Below, one piece after another: positions 49,074 through 57,679 of a stretch of DNA of 64,000 bases (within the stretch, counting starts at the first letter, position 1; every line of letters begins with the position of its first letter). Position numbers and translations under genes: made by a program. The stretch covers positions 7,732 through 71,731 of the forward strand of contig CAJTNR010000010.1 of NCBI GenBank assembly GCA_910577635.1. The letters are read 5' to 3'. The DNA comes from an uncultured Vampirovibrio sp. (GTDB lineage Bacteria; Cyanobacteriota; Vampirovibrionia; Gastranaerophilales; Gastranaerophilaceae). The notes under the pieces were generated by a model that was given only the letters and a program-made list of their open reading frames with translations, searched no databases and was not told where the DNA came from.

Positions 49074-51347
49074 TTATTTATCTAATTTTTTATCATCATT
49101 TAACTGTTTGCTGTCTTTTCCGGTCAGGGTTTTTTTGCCTGTGATTTTCATAAAGAATCTTGACCATGTACCCAAGGGTCCTTTTCTGTTAATTTGTTTT
49201 TCCTCATAATTAAGAATCGCTTGTTTAGATTTCATTTTTCCAACAGGCTGGCAAATTGATTTTCTAACCAAAAACTCATTTGTAGTTTCAGTGGCAGCAG
49301 CAATCATGCTGGCTTCTATAAGGCTATTGTTTAGAGGGGTTTTAAATATTGAGTTAAACAAGTTCATTAAAGTGCCGTTAATTACAAAATTGGATAGTTT
49401 ATGGGCTATTCTTCCGTTTCTTTCTTCTTTTGCCTTGACAACGTCTTTTCCGCCGGATTCAATAAGAACTTTATTTGTGTAGTCATTAACAAAAAAGTAA
49501 GTTGAAATTGCCGTAACCATTGTTCTTGACAAATTAGCTAATTCTCCTGTTTCCGCTCCTAATTCAAATGCTCTAGTTTTTTTCTTTATTTGTTCAACAA
49601 TTTTTTTATTGCAATCTTTTGAATCCTTGTATTTTTCAAATATTTTCTTTAGCGCAATTATCTCTTTTTTATATGTTTTGTATAAAGCCGGATTAGATGG
49701 ACCTGTTTTTCTTGCAATTTTTTTGAAAGCATTTTGTGAATTTTTAAAGAAAACCCCGTCAATAATAGAGGTTAGTAAACTTGCAGGCATAGATACAATT
49801 TGATACATTGTTTTAGTTAGTTTAGTAATTCCTTCATAAACGCTTGCTATAAGGAACCTTTCAGCTTTATATGAAACTTTGCCTGCGCCATTAGAGAGAA
49901 GTTTTTGCGTGTGATCAATATAAGTATTCAATAACTGCTCAATTTGATCTCCTTCTTTGGTTTGTTTTAATGCTTGAAGTTTTTGCAATACTTCTTGAGG
50001 ATATATTATTTTTTCTTTAGTGGTTGTTTTTTCTTTTATTTTTTCAAAAAAGCTGAACTTAGAAGCTGCGTCTTTTTGCCTTGTATCTATTGAGTTTATT
50101 GCATTTTGAATATTATCATCCAGTTTATCTGTTTTGTTTTGGATAAAATCCAGAATTTTAGACTTGTTTTCATTGAATAATTTTCTTTTTGCAATCTTTG
50201 CGCTAAACTCACCCTTAATTCCTTTTGAAATTAGAGCAGCAAAACTTGCTATAGTAAAAACTAAACCAATTTTTTTCAAGAATGATTTAGTTTGTTTTTT
50301 GTCTTTTTGTTTGTCTGGTTCGAAAGATTGGTTTTCGAATTTTTTGAATAATTTTTCTTCTTTTTCTTTTCTTGCTGTTTTTGTATCTTCGATAATAATA
50401 TTTTTTATAGGATCATTTTTTAAATATACATCAAGAACACTGCCGCTTTTTTTGTATGCAATTTGCGCTGCTTCTTCACTTGTTAAAGGATGCAGGGGGG
50501 TTTTGCTTAAAAGCCTTGAACCGACTTCTGATATCAGTGCACTAAGAGCAATTACAAGTGCGTTTGCCATGACGCTTTTTTTAGTGTATTTTTCAAGTGC
50601 ACTCATTGTAAGATAAGTAAGACTTGCACTTATTGTCATTCTTGTCATTTCTTGCTTGAATCTTGCTTTTTGGGCTTTTTTAGCTTCGTCTTTGTTGTCT
50701 TTTTGAAGCATTGAAATATTGTAAAAATCATGTGCTGAATAGAATGCGCTAACAGTAGCTGTACAAGCGCGATTCAATGTTCTTTCGTGTCTGGATTCAT
50801 AGTTTTTAACCGTTTTTGAAATCCCAGCTGCAGCATCTCTGCTAAAGCGATTCAAGCATGATTCAAGATCATCTCCTATAGGGAAATATTCCTCAAGAAC
50901 ATTCCTTACAAGTATTCCATTTTTTTCTTTGTTTCTTGAAATATTCCTTTGTTTGAATGCATCTGATTCTGTAATATTTTTGATTTTATCCCTAAGAGAT
51001 GTTTTTTCTAACGATAAACAGGTATAATCAAAAATATCCATTGGTAATTTTACAAATGGATATTTTATAGCTTCAAATAAATCTTTAACAACACTTTGTT
51101 TTTGAAAATGTATTTTTGAATCACTTAAAGCAAAAGTTGAGTTTTGGCAGGCTTTGGTAAAAAAAGAATCTTTTCCAAGAATTTTATCAATTTTTTGATT
51201 TATTTTTGAAATATCTGCATAATCAATGACCTCTCCTTTGAAACTAATATTTTGAGGTGAAGCATTGGACTTTAAGGACGCATCTTTATCAGGTAAAAAA
51301 CCATTATTTTCACATAAAATATTACTATTTTTTAGTCTCAAACTCAT
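49074..51347 (-). CDS. Large SFKG-motif membrane-associated protein, 757 aa
   Basis: No known domain. Residues 33-38 read NISFKGE, the motif shared by several other genes here, and there is no signal peptide before it. Moderately hydrophobic segments are scattered (about 236-252, 262-282, 357-377, 480-500, 535-555), and the rest is Lys-rich helix. The sequence between about 130-300 and 530-700 shows a weakly similar pattern (helix with R-x-x-x-A..FxxxDxY/N, then a repeat of 'R..R....SFxxN'), possibly an internal duplication. Function unknown; the absence of an export signal with so many hydrophobic patches is odd. Confidence 0.6.
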   Translation of the reverse strand: MSLRLKNSNILCENNGFLPDKDASLKSNASPQNISFKGEVIDYADISKINQKIDKILGKDSFFTKACQNSTFALSDSKIHFQKQSVVKDLFEAIKYPFVKLPMDIFDYTCLSLEKTSLRDKIKNITESDAFKQRNISRNKEKNGILVRNVLEEYFPIGDDLESCLNRFSRDAAAGISKTVKNYESRHERTLNRACTATVSAFYSAHDFYNISMLQKDNKDEAKKAQKARFKQEMTRMTISASLTYLTMSALEKYTKKSVMANALVIALSALISEVGSRLLSKTPLHPLTSEEAAQIAYKKSGSVLDVYLKNDPIKNIIIEDTKTARKEKEEKLFKKFENQSFEPDKQKDKKQTKSFLKKIGLVFTIASFAALISKGIKGEFSAKIAKRKLFNENKSKILDFIQNKTDKLDDNIQNAINSIDTRQKDAASKFSFFEKIKEKTTTKEKIIYPQEVLQKLQALKQTKEGDQIEQLLNTYIDHTQKLLSNGAGKVSYKAERFLIASVYEGITKLTKTMYQIVSMPASLLTSIIDGVFFKNSQNAFKKIARKTGPSNPALYKTYKKEIIALKKIFEKYKDSKDCNKKIVEQIKKKTRAFELGAETGELANLSRTMVTAISTYFFVNDYTNKVLIESGGKDVVKAKEERNGRIAHKLSNFVINGTLMNLFNSIFKTPLNNSLIEASMIAAATETTNEFLVRKSICQPVGKMKSKQAILNYEEKQINRKGPLGTWSRFFMKITGKKTLTGKDSKQLNDDKKLDK

Positions 51348-51495
51348 ATTTATCCGCTAAATACAGAATGTATTTATTATATAGTCATACAAATACTACA
51401 AAACTCAAAAAAAAATTTCTTTGCGGTTTTTATTAAGTTTTTTATATTTTTGTTAATAATTTGTATTATATTAAAAAATAATTTATCTTTTTATT

Positions 51496-53043
51496 ATGGA
51501 CAAACAAAGCAAAATTTTAATAGTAGATGACGAACAAATGGTAACTAAAACCTTGGATATGTTATTAGGGTTAGAGGGTTTTAGCTATGTAACCACATAC
51601 AATAACCCTATAGATGCTCTTGAATGGCTCAAAGACAACGAGGTTGACTTAATAATCAGCGATTTTTACATGCCCCAATTGAATGGTATTGATTTTTTCA
51701 CAAAAGCAATAAAACTCCAAAAGGACGTTTCAACAATTCTTCTAACAGGATATGCCGATAAAGAAAATGCAATCAGGGCAATTAATGAAATCGGAATTTT
51801 TAAATATATTGAAAAACCCTGGGATAATGATAACTTAATAATTAATATTAAAAATGCGCTGACCCAGACAAGACTCAAAAAAGAGCTTAAGGAAAAAATT
51901 GAACAGCTGCAAATTGCAAATGAAAAACTTGAGAATTATTCAAAAAACCTGGAAGAAACAGTGCGTTTAAGAACGCTGGAGTTGTCTAAAGCAAATTCTA
52001 AACTTAATGCAATAATTACCAATTGCGCTGATGGAATAATTCTATTTGACAACAATTTGCGAATAATTGACACAAATCAGGCTAGTGTCAGCCTGTTTGG
52101 TCAAAACAAAAAACAGCTTGTTTCTAAGAATTTTTTTGAACTTGTAGTTAGTGAAAAAAGGCAGTTTTTAAAATCAGATTTGAATTCTAAAAAAAGCCTT
52201 TTTTTGAGAAATTATTATTTAATTAACTATGAAAAAGATGCTAAAATTCCTGTTGAAATTAGTATTGCTCCTGTAGTTGATGAAGATAAAAATTTTTATG
52301 TTGCAGTTATAAGAGATGTTACTTATCAGAAAGAAACCGAAAGATTAAGAGATGATTTTATTGCTACTTTGACCCATGACTTAAGAACCCCTTTGTTAGC
52401 TACTATTTCAGGACTTGATTTTGTTTTGGATAAATCCTTAGGGGATGTAAATGAAAAGCAGCAAAACCTGTTTTGCGCGATGAAGAAAAGTTCAGAAGAT
52501 ATGCTTGGTTTGGTTAATGCGCTTCTTGAAGTTTACAGGTATGATTCGGGAAAAATTTATCTGTGCAAAACTAACTTCGATATTAAAAAACTTGCTCTTG
52601 AATGCATTGATGAGCTAAAACCTTTGTCGCAAAAGGCTAATATTGAACTTAAGTTAGAAACAGAAGAAGGCGAGCTTTTTATTAATGCTGATAAAAATGA
52701 AATTAGAAGAGTTTTGATTAATCTTATCGGTAATGCAATTAAGCATTCTCAAAAAAGCGACAGGGTGGATATAAAGATTAATAAAAAAGAAAAGGATTTA
52801 ATTGTCGATATAATTGATTATGGAATCGGATTATCTAAAGAAGACTGTGAAAAACTCTTCAATCGTTTTTCACAGGGTACTAATCAAAAACGCTCAAGTT
52901 CGACTGGTTTAGGATTGTACTTATCAAGGCAAATAATTGAAGCTCACAATGGGCGAATACATGTCGATTCAGCTTTGAATAAAGGGGCAAAATTCAGCTT
53001 TGAGCTAAAAAATTCAATTAATGATTGTAAGGTAATACTATGA
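51496..53043 (+). CDS. Sensor kinase with N-terminal receiver and PAS domain
   Basis: 515 residues. A receiver domain comes first (1-120; phosphoacceptor Asp56 in LIISDFYMPQLNG, Thr in LLTGY, Lys in EKPWD), then a coiled coil (125-165), a PAS domain (about 166-275), the HisKA dimerisation helix with the phospho-His in TLTHDLRTPL (about 295) and the ATPase domain (N box NLIGNAIKHS, G1 DYGIGLSKED, G2 STGLGLYLS). There is no membrane segment, so it senses a cytosolic or partner-derived signal. The NarL-type regulator gene overlaps its end by 4 bp, indicating they work as a pair, and the efflux-like genes follow. Confidence 0.93.
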   Translation: MDKQSKILIVDDEQMVTKTLDMLLGLEGFSYVTTYNNPIDALEWLKDNEVDLIISDFYMPQLNGIDFFTKAIKLQKDVSTILLTGYADKENAIRAINEIGIFKYIEKPWDNDNLIINIKNALTQTRLKKELKEKIEQLQIANEKLENYSKNLEETVRLRTLELSKANSKLNAIITNCADGIILFDNNLRIIDTNQASVSLFGQNKKQLVSKNFFELVVSEKRQFLKSDLNSKKSLFLRNYYLINYEKDAKIPVEISIAPVVDEDKNFYVAVIRDVTYQKETERLRDDFIATLTHDLRTPLLATISGLDFVLDKSLGDVNEKQQNLFCAMKKSSEDMLGLVNALLEVYRYDSGKIYLCKTNFDIKKLALECIDELKPLSQKANIELKLETEEGELFINADKNEIRRVLINLIGNAIKHSQKSDRVDIKINKKEKDLIVDIIDYGIGLSKEDCEKLFNRFSQGTNQKRSSSTGLGLYLSRQIIEAHNGRIHVDSALNKGAKFSFELKNSINDCKVIL

Positions 53044-53705
53044 CAAATAAAGAAATAAGTGTTTTATTGGTTGAAGATCACGAGTTTACCCGTATGGGGC
53101 TTGCTATGAAAATTGAGAATACAAAAGGATTAAAGCTTTTATCTCAGGCAATTGATGGGCAAGAAGGTGTTCAATTAGCGCAAAAGCTTAATCCAGATGT
53201 AGTTTTAATGGACATTGGCCTGCCTAAAATGGATGGAATAAGCGCTACTAAAAAAATTAAAGAAGAATTAAAGCTTGATTGTTCTGTTTTAATGTTTACT
53301 TCAAGAGACAATAAAGAGGATATTTTTGCTGCATTTAAAGCAGGCGCTGACGGATATATCATGAAAGGATCAAACTCGCAGAATCTTATCAATGCAATTG
53401 AATCTGTTTCAACAAAAGCTGCCTGGATTGATTCTCAAATCGCAAGGGTTGTTTTATCAAGCATTCAAGAAGATAGACCACGCAATGACAATCGGGAAAA
53501 TGCAGCTAAAAAATATGGCTTAACAAAAAAGGAGCTAGAGGTTTTAGGATTAATTGTGGATGGTTTATCTAATCAGGAAATCTCCCAGCGGCTTGTAGTT
53601 TCAATTTCAACTACAAAAGCCCATGTTCATAATATTCTGCAAAAATTATACTTAACAGATAGAACAAAAGCTGCTGTTATAGCATTAAAAGAAGGCTTGG
53701 TTTAG
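53040..53705 (+). CDS. NarL/LuxR-type response regulator
   Basis: 221 residues. Receiver domain 1-125 with Asp58 in VVLMDIGLPKMDG, Thr/Ser in MFTSR and Lys in YIMKG. The LuxR-type HTH lies at about 155-215 (LTKKELEVLGLIVDGLSN, then TTKAHVHNILQKL). It is the presumed output partner of the sensor kinase gene it overlaps by 4 bp. Its likely targets include the downstream genes 53713-57337, on grounds of position only. Confidence 0.93.
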   Translation: MTNKEISVLLVEDHEFTRMGLAMKIENTKGLKLLSQAIDGQEGVQLAQKLNPDVVLMDIGLPKMDGISATKKIKEELKLDCSVLMFTSRDNKEDIFAAFKAGADGYIMKGSNSQNLINAIESVSTKAAWIDSQIARVVLSSIQEDRPRNDNRENAAKKYGLTKKELEVLGLIVDGLSNQEISQRLVVSISTTKAHVHNILQKLYLTDRTKAAVIALKEGLV

Positions 53706-53712
53706 GGGTGAT

Positions 53713-54672
53713 ATGGAAAAGCGTATAAAAGCTGCAAAAATTTTTTTTGTGCTTTTGTTACTGCTAGTTTCCCCTGTGTGGTCTTTTGAGTTTTTTGGTT
53801 CTTTTTTTGAAAAAAATAAAAAAGAAACAATGAGTGCGCCCAAGATGCCCCAAACTAAACAAGAATGGCTTGAGGAAGCTAAAAGTATTCCTCTTAAAGA
53901 TAGGGTTATTGAACCAATAAAAGAGCCTGAATCAGATAAGAAGAATTACTATCCTAAAACTAACTATGTTTTTGAAAAATACAACTATCCTCAGGGAAAA
54001 AGAGAGTTTAATATTGAGAATATAAAAAAATATCTTATTTCAAACCCTATTATTATAGCTGATATTAACTGCAGGTTTATTGCTTATTCTAAGTATTATT
54101 ATTCTCCTTATAACAATCAAATATCCTCTCGGTTTTTTGTTGAAAAATTAGATACAACAAAGAATAAAACAAGAAGAATCCTTGCTTATAACCATGATCA
54201 AAAAACAAGAAAACCTGTTTTGGAAGCAGGTGTTAAGGAACAATACCCTAATTTATTCAATGGTTTAACTCTTGTTGATTGGAGCAATGACAGCAAAAAA
54301 GTTTTAATTAAAGAAAAAGTAGGTTCAACCCAAGGAGGAATCTATAAAACTAACCTTTATGTTTATTTTCTTGAATCTGATTATGTAATTAAGCTTAATA
54401 AACTTGATAATACTATAAAAAACTATTTTTTAGATGATAGTAACATTGATTTTGATAATTACCGCTATTTTATAGAACCGCTTGGTTTTAGCGCTGACAA
54501 TGATGATGTTATAGTTGTTCTTTGTTATTGTTATAACAAAGAAGGTAAAAAAGTCTTTTTTGGAGCCTGGGGATTTAATTGTATGACAAGAGAAGTTTTT
54601 TTGTATTCAAGAACAAATCCTTCAATCCCTATTAGTTTAAACGGGCTAATTCTAAAGCGGGTTCTTGAATAA
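53713..54672 (+). CDS. Exported hypothetical protein, 319 aa
   Basis: A signal peptide is clear (AAKIFFVLLLLLVSPVWSF, about 7-25). The mature protein has a Lys/Pro-rich segment (30-90) and then a beta-rich domain with repeats of short strands, SKYYYSPYNNQ, LVDWSNDSKKVLIKEK and FSADNDDVIVVLCY, which resemble blades of a beta-propeller-like fold ('W(S)xD(S)kkvl' is common there). 7 bp separate it from the regulator and 24 bp from the adaptor gene, so it belongs to the same operon. Function unknown; possibly a periplasmic component. Confidence 0.6.
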   Translation: MEKRIKAAKIFFVLLLLLVSPVWSFEFFGSFFEKNKKETMSAPKMPQTKQEWLEEAKSIPLKDRVIEPIKEPESDKKNYYPKTNYVFEKYNYPQGKREFNIENIKKYLISNPIIIADINCRFIAYSKYYYSPYNNQISSRFFVEKLDTTKNKTRRILAYNHDQKTRKPVLEAGVKEQYPNLFNGLTLVDWSNDSKKVLIKEKVGSTQGGIYKTNLYVYFLESDYVIKLNKLDNTIKNYFLDDSNIDFDNYRYFIEPLGFSADNDDVIVVLCYCYNKEGKKVFFGAWGFNCMTREVFLYSRTNPSIPISLNGLILKRVLE

Positions 54673-54696
54673 ATTATTCTGTCATAGAATCTAGCT

Positions 54697-55746
54697 ATGA
54701 AGTTTACAAAGATAATATTTTTAATTTTTTTTATAATTATTCTATGCGCTTGCAATAAAGAGATTCCAGTTAGTTATAAAAACTATAAGACTTATAATAC
54801 TCAAAAAGTAGAGAGTATTGACTACAAAACTTTTCATGGGTTTATTAAATCCCAGATGATTTCAAAGTTAAGTTTTCAAACAGAAGGAAAAATTATCTTT
54901 CTTCCTTATACCAAAGGAGATTTTGTTAAAAAAGGACAGGTTTTAGCTCGATTGGATGGGATTTTGTACAAGATTAAAAGAAACGAGGAGCAACAAGCCT
55001 TACAAAACGCTACAATCCAGTACAACAAGGCAAAAAGCTACTATAGAAGAATGGATATTCTCCACAAAGAAGGTGCAATTTCAGACAACGACTGGGAAGA
55101 AGCTTATTTTGATTTAAAATCTAATGCGCAAGTCATGGATATTCAAAAAGAAAAAATAAGATATTTAGATAAAGAAATCAGCTATAATTTTATAACCGCG
55201 CCATTTGATGGGTTTGTATCTGATAAACTCAGCGAAGTGGGATCTTATGCTCAAATCGGGCAGCCTGTTTTAACAATCTGTGCGGGCAATAAAACTCAAA
55301 TTGAAACCATGGTTGATTCAAGCGTTATTAATAGGCTGAATTTGAATGATAATGTTGTAGTTAAAAGGAATGATGAAACTTATAAGGGAAAAATCGCGCA
55401 TATTTCAAAAAGCAGCTTACAAGAAGGCGGGTACTTAGTAAAAATCTACCTTGAAACCCTTGTGGATTCACTAAAAGATGGAATGAGCGTTGAAGTTGAA
55501 ATTCCTTTTCTTAATTCTAATGTTGTCTATATCCCTCTTGATGCTTTTTTTGAGCAGAATCACCAAAAGTATGTTTATAAACTTGTAAATATTAAAGATA
55601 ACTTTGGGCAAGTTAAGAAAGAAAAAGTGACTTTAGGGCAGATTAAAAATGATAAAATTGAAGTTTTAGAAGGGCTTTCAAAGGACGATATTATAGTTTT
55701 AGATGAGCTTGATAAAGTAGAAGACAATGAAAAAATTAGAATTTAA
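54697..55746 (+). CDS. RND/HlyD-type periplasmic adaptor lipoprotein
   Basis: 349 residues. A lipoprotein signal is visible, with the lipobox LCAC ending at Cys19. The membrane-fusion-protein architecture follows: beta-barrel entry and lipoyl halves (LSFQTEGKIIFLPYTKGDFV..KGQVLARLD; typical 'GxIxxxxxxxGdxVkkGqvLarlD'), an alpha-hairpin (about 90-150, with QYNKAKSYYRRMDILH), the second lipoyl half with ITAPFDGFVSDKLSEVGS and the barrel (about 205-330). It would bridge an inner-membrane pump and an outer-membrane channel. Its gene overlaps the next by 20 bp; that gene encodes an RND-like protein without membrane domain. Confidence 0.9.
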   Translation: MKFTKIIFLIFFIIILCACNKEIPVSYKNYKTYNTQKVESIDYKTFHGFIKSQMISKLSFQTEGKIIFLPYTKGDFVKKGQVLARLDGILYKIKRNEEQQALQNATIQYNKAKSYYRRMDILHKEGAISDNDWEEAYFDLKSNAQVMDIQKEKIRYLDKEISYNFITAPFDGFVSDKLSEVGSYAQIGQPVLTICAGNKTQIETMVDSSVINRLNLNDNVVVKRNDETYKGKIAHISKSSLQEGGYLVKIYLETLVDSLKDGMSVEVEIPFLNSNVVYIPLDAFFEQNHQKYVYKLVNIKDNFGQVKKEKVTLGQIKNDKIEVLEGLSKDDIIVLDELDKVEDNEKIRI

Positions 55747-57337
55747 AAAAGTATTCTTAGTTATTCTTTTTTTAGCTTTGGTATCGTTTATTGTTTTGCT
55801 CTATCAAAAAAACAACTGTTATGCTTATCGAATTGATATTAAACTTAATAATGTTTTAGCCAAGGAAATTGATAGTACTATTGCTTCTTATGTTAAGGAC
55901 AAATTGAGCGAAATTGAGGAAATAAAAGAGATTGTTGCTTTTTCAAGAGAGAATAATTGTTCTATCTATTGCAAGCTCAATCTTTTTGTTTTTAATAAAG
56001 CTCTTGTCGCATCTAAAGTTCAAAGAAAACTTGATAGTGCTCTTAATTTGGTTAATAAAAATGCAATTGTTACTTTTGATGACAACTTCGATAAAAAATT
56101 TGAAACTTTTATTGTTTTATCAACAACATCACCTAGTTATAAGCTTCTAAAAAAATATTCTGATTCACTCTTTGATGAGCTATTAGCACTTAATATTACA
56201 GATAAACTTTCTGTATTTGCTGATCCTGAAATAACTTCTTATATCAACTATACAAATGCAGCTTTATTAAAGTATGATATCAATTTAGAAGACATTCTAA
56301 AACTTGTATCTGATAATAATATATTAGCTTCATCAACTGTAAAAACCAGTGAAGCTAATTCCTATAATGTTTATTCCAATTCAAGTATAACTTCTATAGA
56401 TGATATTAAAGATATTGCAGTTTATTATAAGAATAAAAATTTTTCAACTAAACTGGGTAATATTTTTAATATTAAAGAAGATATTAAAAAGCCTGCTGAC
56501 TATCTTGTTAATATGGATGATAGAAAAGCAGTTGTTTTGGGGCTTTCTAAAAGAAAATTCTACCCTTTGGTCTTATTTAACTACAAATTGAATAAAAAAG
56601 CAGAGGAGCTAAATAAGAAAACTCCCTGTTATGTTAAATTTCAATTGTTAAAAACCGACAGGCTGTCAAAAATTGAGGTTTATTATAAAAATAGAACAAG
56701 CATTTATAGTGTTTATGATAAATATAGAGAAATATTAAAAGAAACCAAAGATCAAAATATCAAAAATGTACTTTTTTTTATTGGCTCTGATTCTCCAAGA
56801 ATTAGTTTTAAGGATAGTTTTTTTGAAAAAGACAAAAGTAAACTTACAATTCTTTCTAATAGAAGTGAAGCTAAAAAAATTAAATCAATCCTAAATTCTA
56901 AAGGTTATGACTATATTGATAATACTTATAAAAAACAAGAATTTTATAACAACAATCTAGAAGAACTTTATTCTAAAGTGGAACAATACGAAGAAGAATC
57001 ACGCAGTTCAATTAATACAATGACTAATAAAACAATGCAGATTGACTATATGATTAATAATTATGATATTAACGACTATGATGTTGAAAAAAAAGAGATT
57101 GTAAATACTCTAAATTCCTATTATGGAGGATTAGATGCAGGATATTACTATGAAAACGATATAAGGATTCCAATTGTTATTCAAAACGAGGATTCAAAAG
57201 ACAGACTCTATTTTTATTCAAAAGACTATAAAACATTAATTTACCTTGGATCTACTGCTGCAACTTCGGTTAATAAAAACTATGGTTTAATTGTTAGAAA
57301 AAACGACAAGTACTTAGCAAGAGTATTTGTAAAATAA
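55727..57337 (+). CDS. RND pump-like protein with pore domain but no membrane domain, 536 aa
   Basis: One N-terminal membrane segment (about 8-25) is followed by some 500 soluble residues. The order of motifs resembles the periplasmic part of AcrB-type RND pumps: SYINYTNAALLKYDINLEDILKLV (about 165-190; compare the 'ALAxYGLTPxDVLxAL' region), SITSIDDIKDIAVYYKNKN, then a VVLGLSKRKF strand, and in the second half an INDYDVEKKEIVNTLNSYYGGL (about 440-460) followed by IRIPIVIQNEDS and a YGLIVRKNDKYLARVF end. The transmembrane blocks expected at TM2-TM6 and TM7-TM12 are absent: ~1030 residues are the norm. A partner adaptor gene lies immediately upstream. The assignment is by pattern and context and needs a structure prediction. 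Confidence 0.5.
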   Translation: MKKLEFKKVFLVILFLALVSFIVLLYQKNNCYAYRIDIKLNNVLAKEIDSTIASYVKDKLSEIEEIKEIVAFSRENNCSIYCKLNLFVFNKALVASKVQRKLDSALNLVNKNAIVTFDDNFDKKFETFIVLSTTSPSYKLLKKYSDSLFDELLALNITDKLSVFADPEITSYINYTNAALLKYDINLEDILKLVSDNNILASSTVKTSEANSYNVYSNSSITSIDDIKDIAVYYKNKNFSTKLGNIFNIKEDIKKPADYLVNMDDRKAVVLGLSKRKFYPLVLFNYKLNKKAEELNKKTPCYVKFQLLKTDRLSKIEVYYKNRTSIYSVYDKYREILKETKDQNIKNVLFFIGSDSPRISFKDSFFEKDKSKLTILSNRSEAKKIKSILNSKGYDYIDNTYKKQEFYNNNLEELYSKVEQYEEESRSSINTMTNKTMQIDYMINNYDINDYDVEKKEIVNTLNSYYGGLDAGYYYENDIRIPIVIQNEDSKDRLYFYSKDYKTLIYLGSTAATSVNKNYGLIVRKNDKYLARVFVK

Positions 57338-57339
57338 AA

Positions 57340-57372
57340 AACACAAAGTCTAAAACTCTAGCACTTTGTGTT
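57340..57372. terminator. Terminator between convergent genes
   Basis: AACACAAAGT / ACTTTGTGTT, a 10-bp stem with a 13-nt loop, 3 bp after the RND-like gene. On the minus strand it is followed by TTTTTTATTTT, so the small gene at 57405 also uses it. Confidence 0.75.
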
Positions 57373-57404
57373 GTTATAATATAACTTAAAGTTATCATTA
57401 TTTT

Positions 57405-57575
57405 CTATCTTAATCTAAAGTTAATCATTGCTTTGTGATTGGTTGCAATAAGCTCCATTGAATTGAAAAAGTTATTGGGATCAATTGTTGATTTGGAATC
57501 TAAGTTTACAGTTACTTTGGATGAATAAAGTTCAGCAAGTTTTTGATCAAAGTTATCAGTAATTTGTAGTTTCAT
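57405..57575 (-). CDS. Small hypothetical protein, 56 aa
   Basis: A frame too short for most ORF finders. The minus-strand ATG at 57575 is preceded by AAAAGGATATAAGAAG, a good ribosome-binding region, and the frame runs to a TAG at 57405. The peptide starts MKLQITDNFDQKLAELYSS and ends KAMINFRLR. It is soluble and mixed alpha/beta. A terminator follows directly (57340-57372). No family recognised. Confidence 0.5.
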   Translation of the reverse strand: MKLQITDNFDQKLAELYSSKVTVNLDSKSTIDPNNFFNSMELIATNHKAMINFRLR

Positions 57576-57679
57576 CTTCTTATATCCTTTTAGTAACTGT
57601 TTACATATATATAAAGTATATAAAAAATATAAAATTTCAAACTTAATGTTTTTTGTTACAATTCGTAATATAAAACTTA

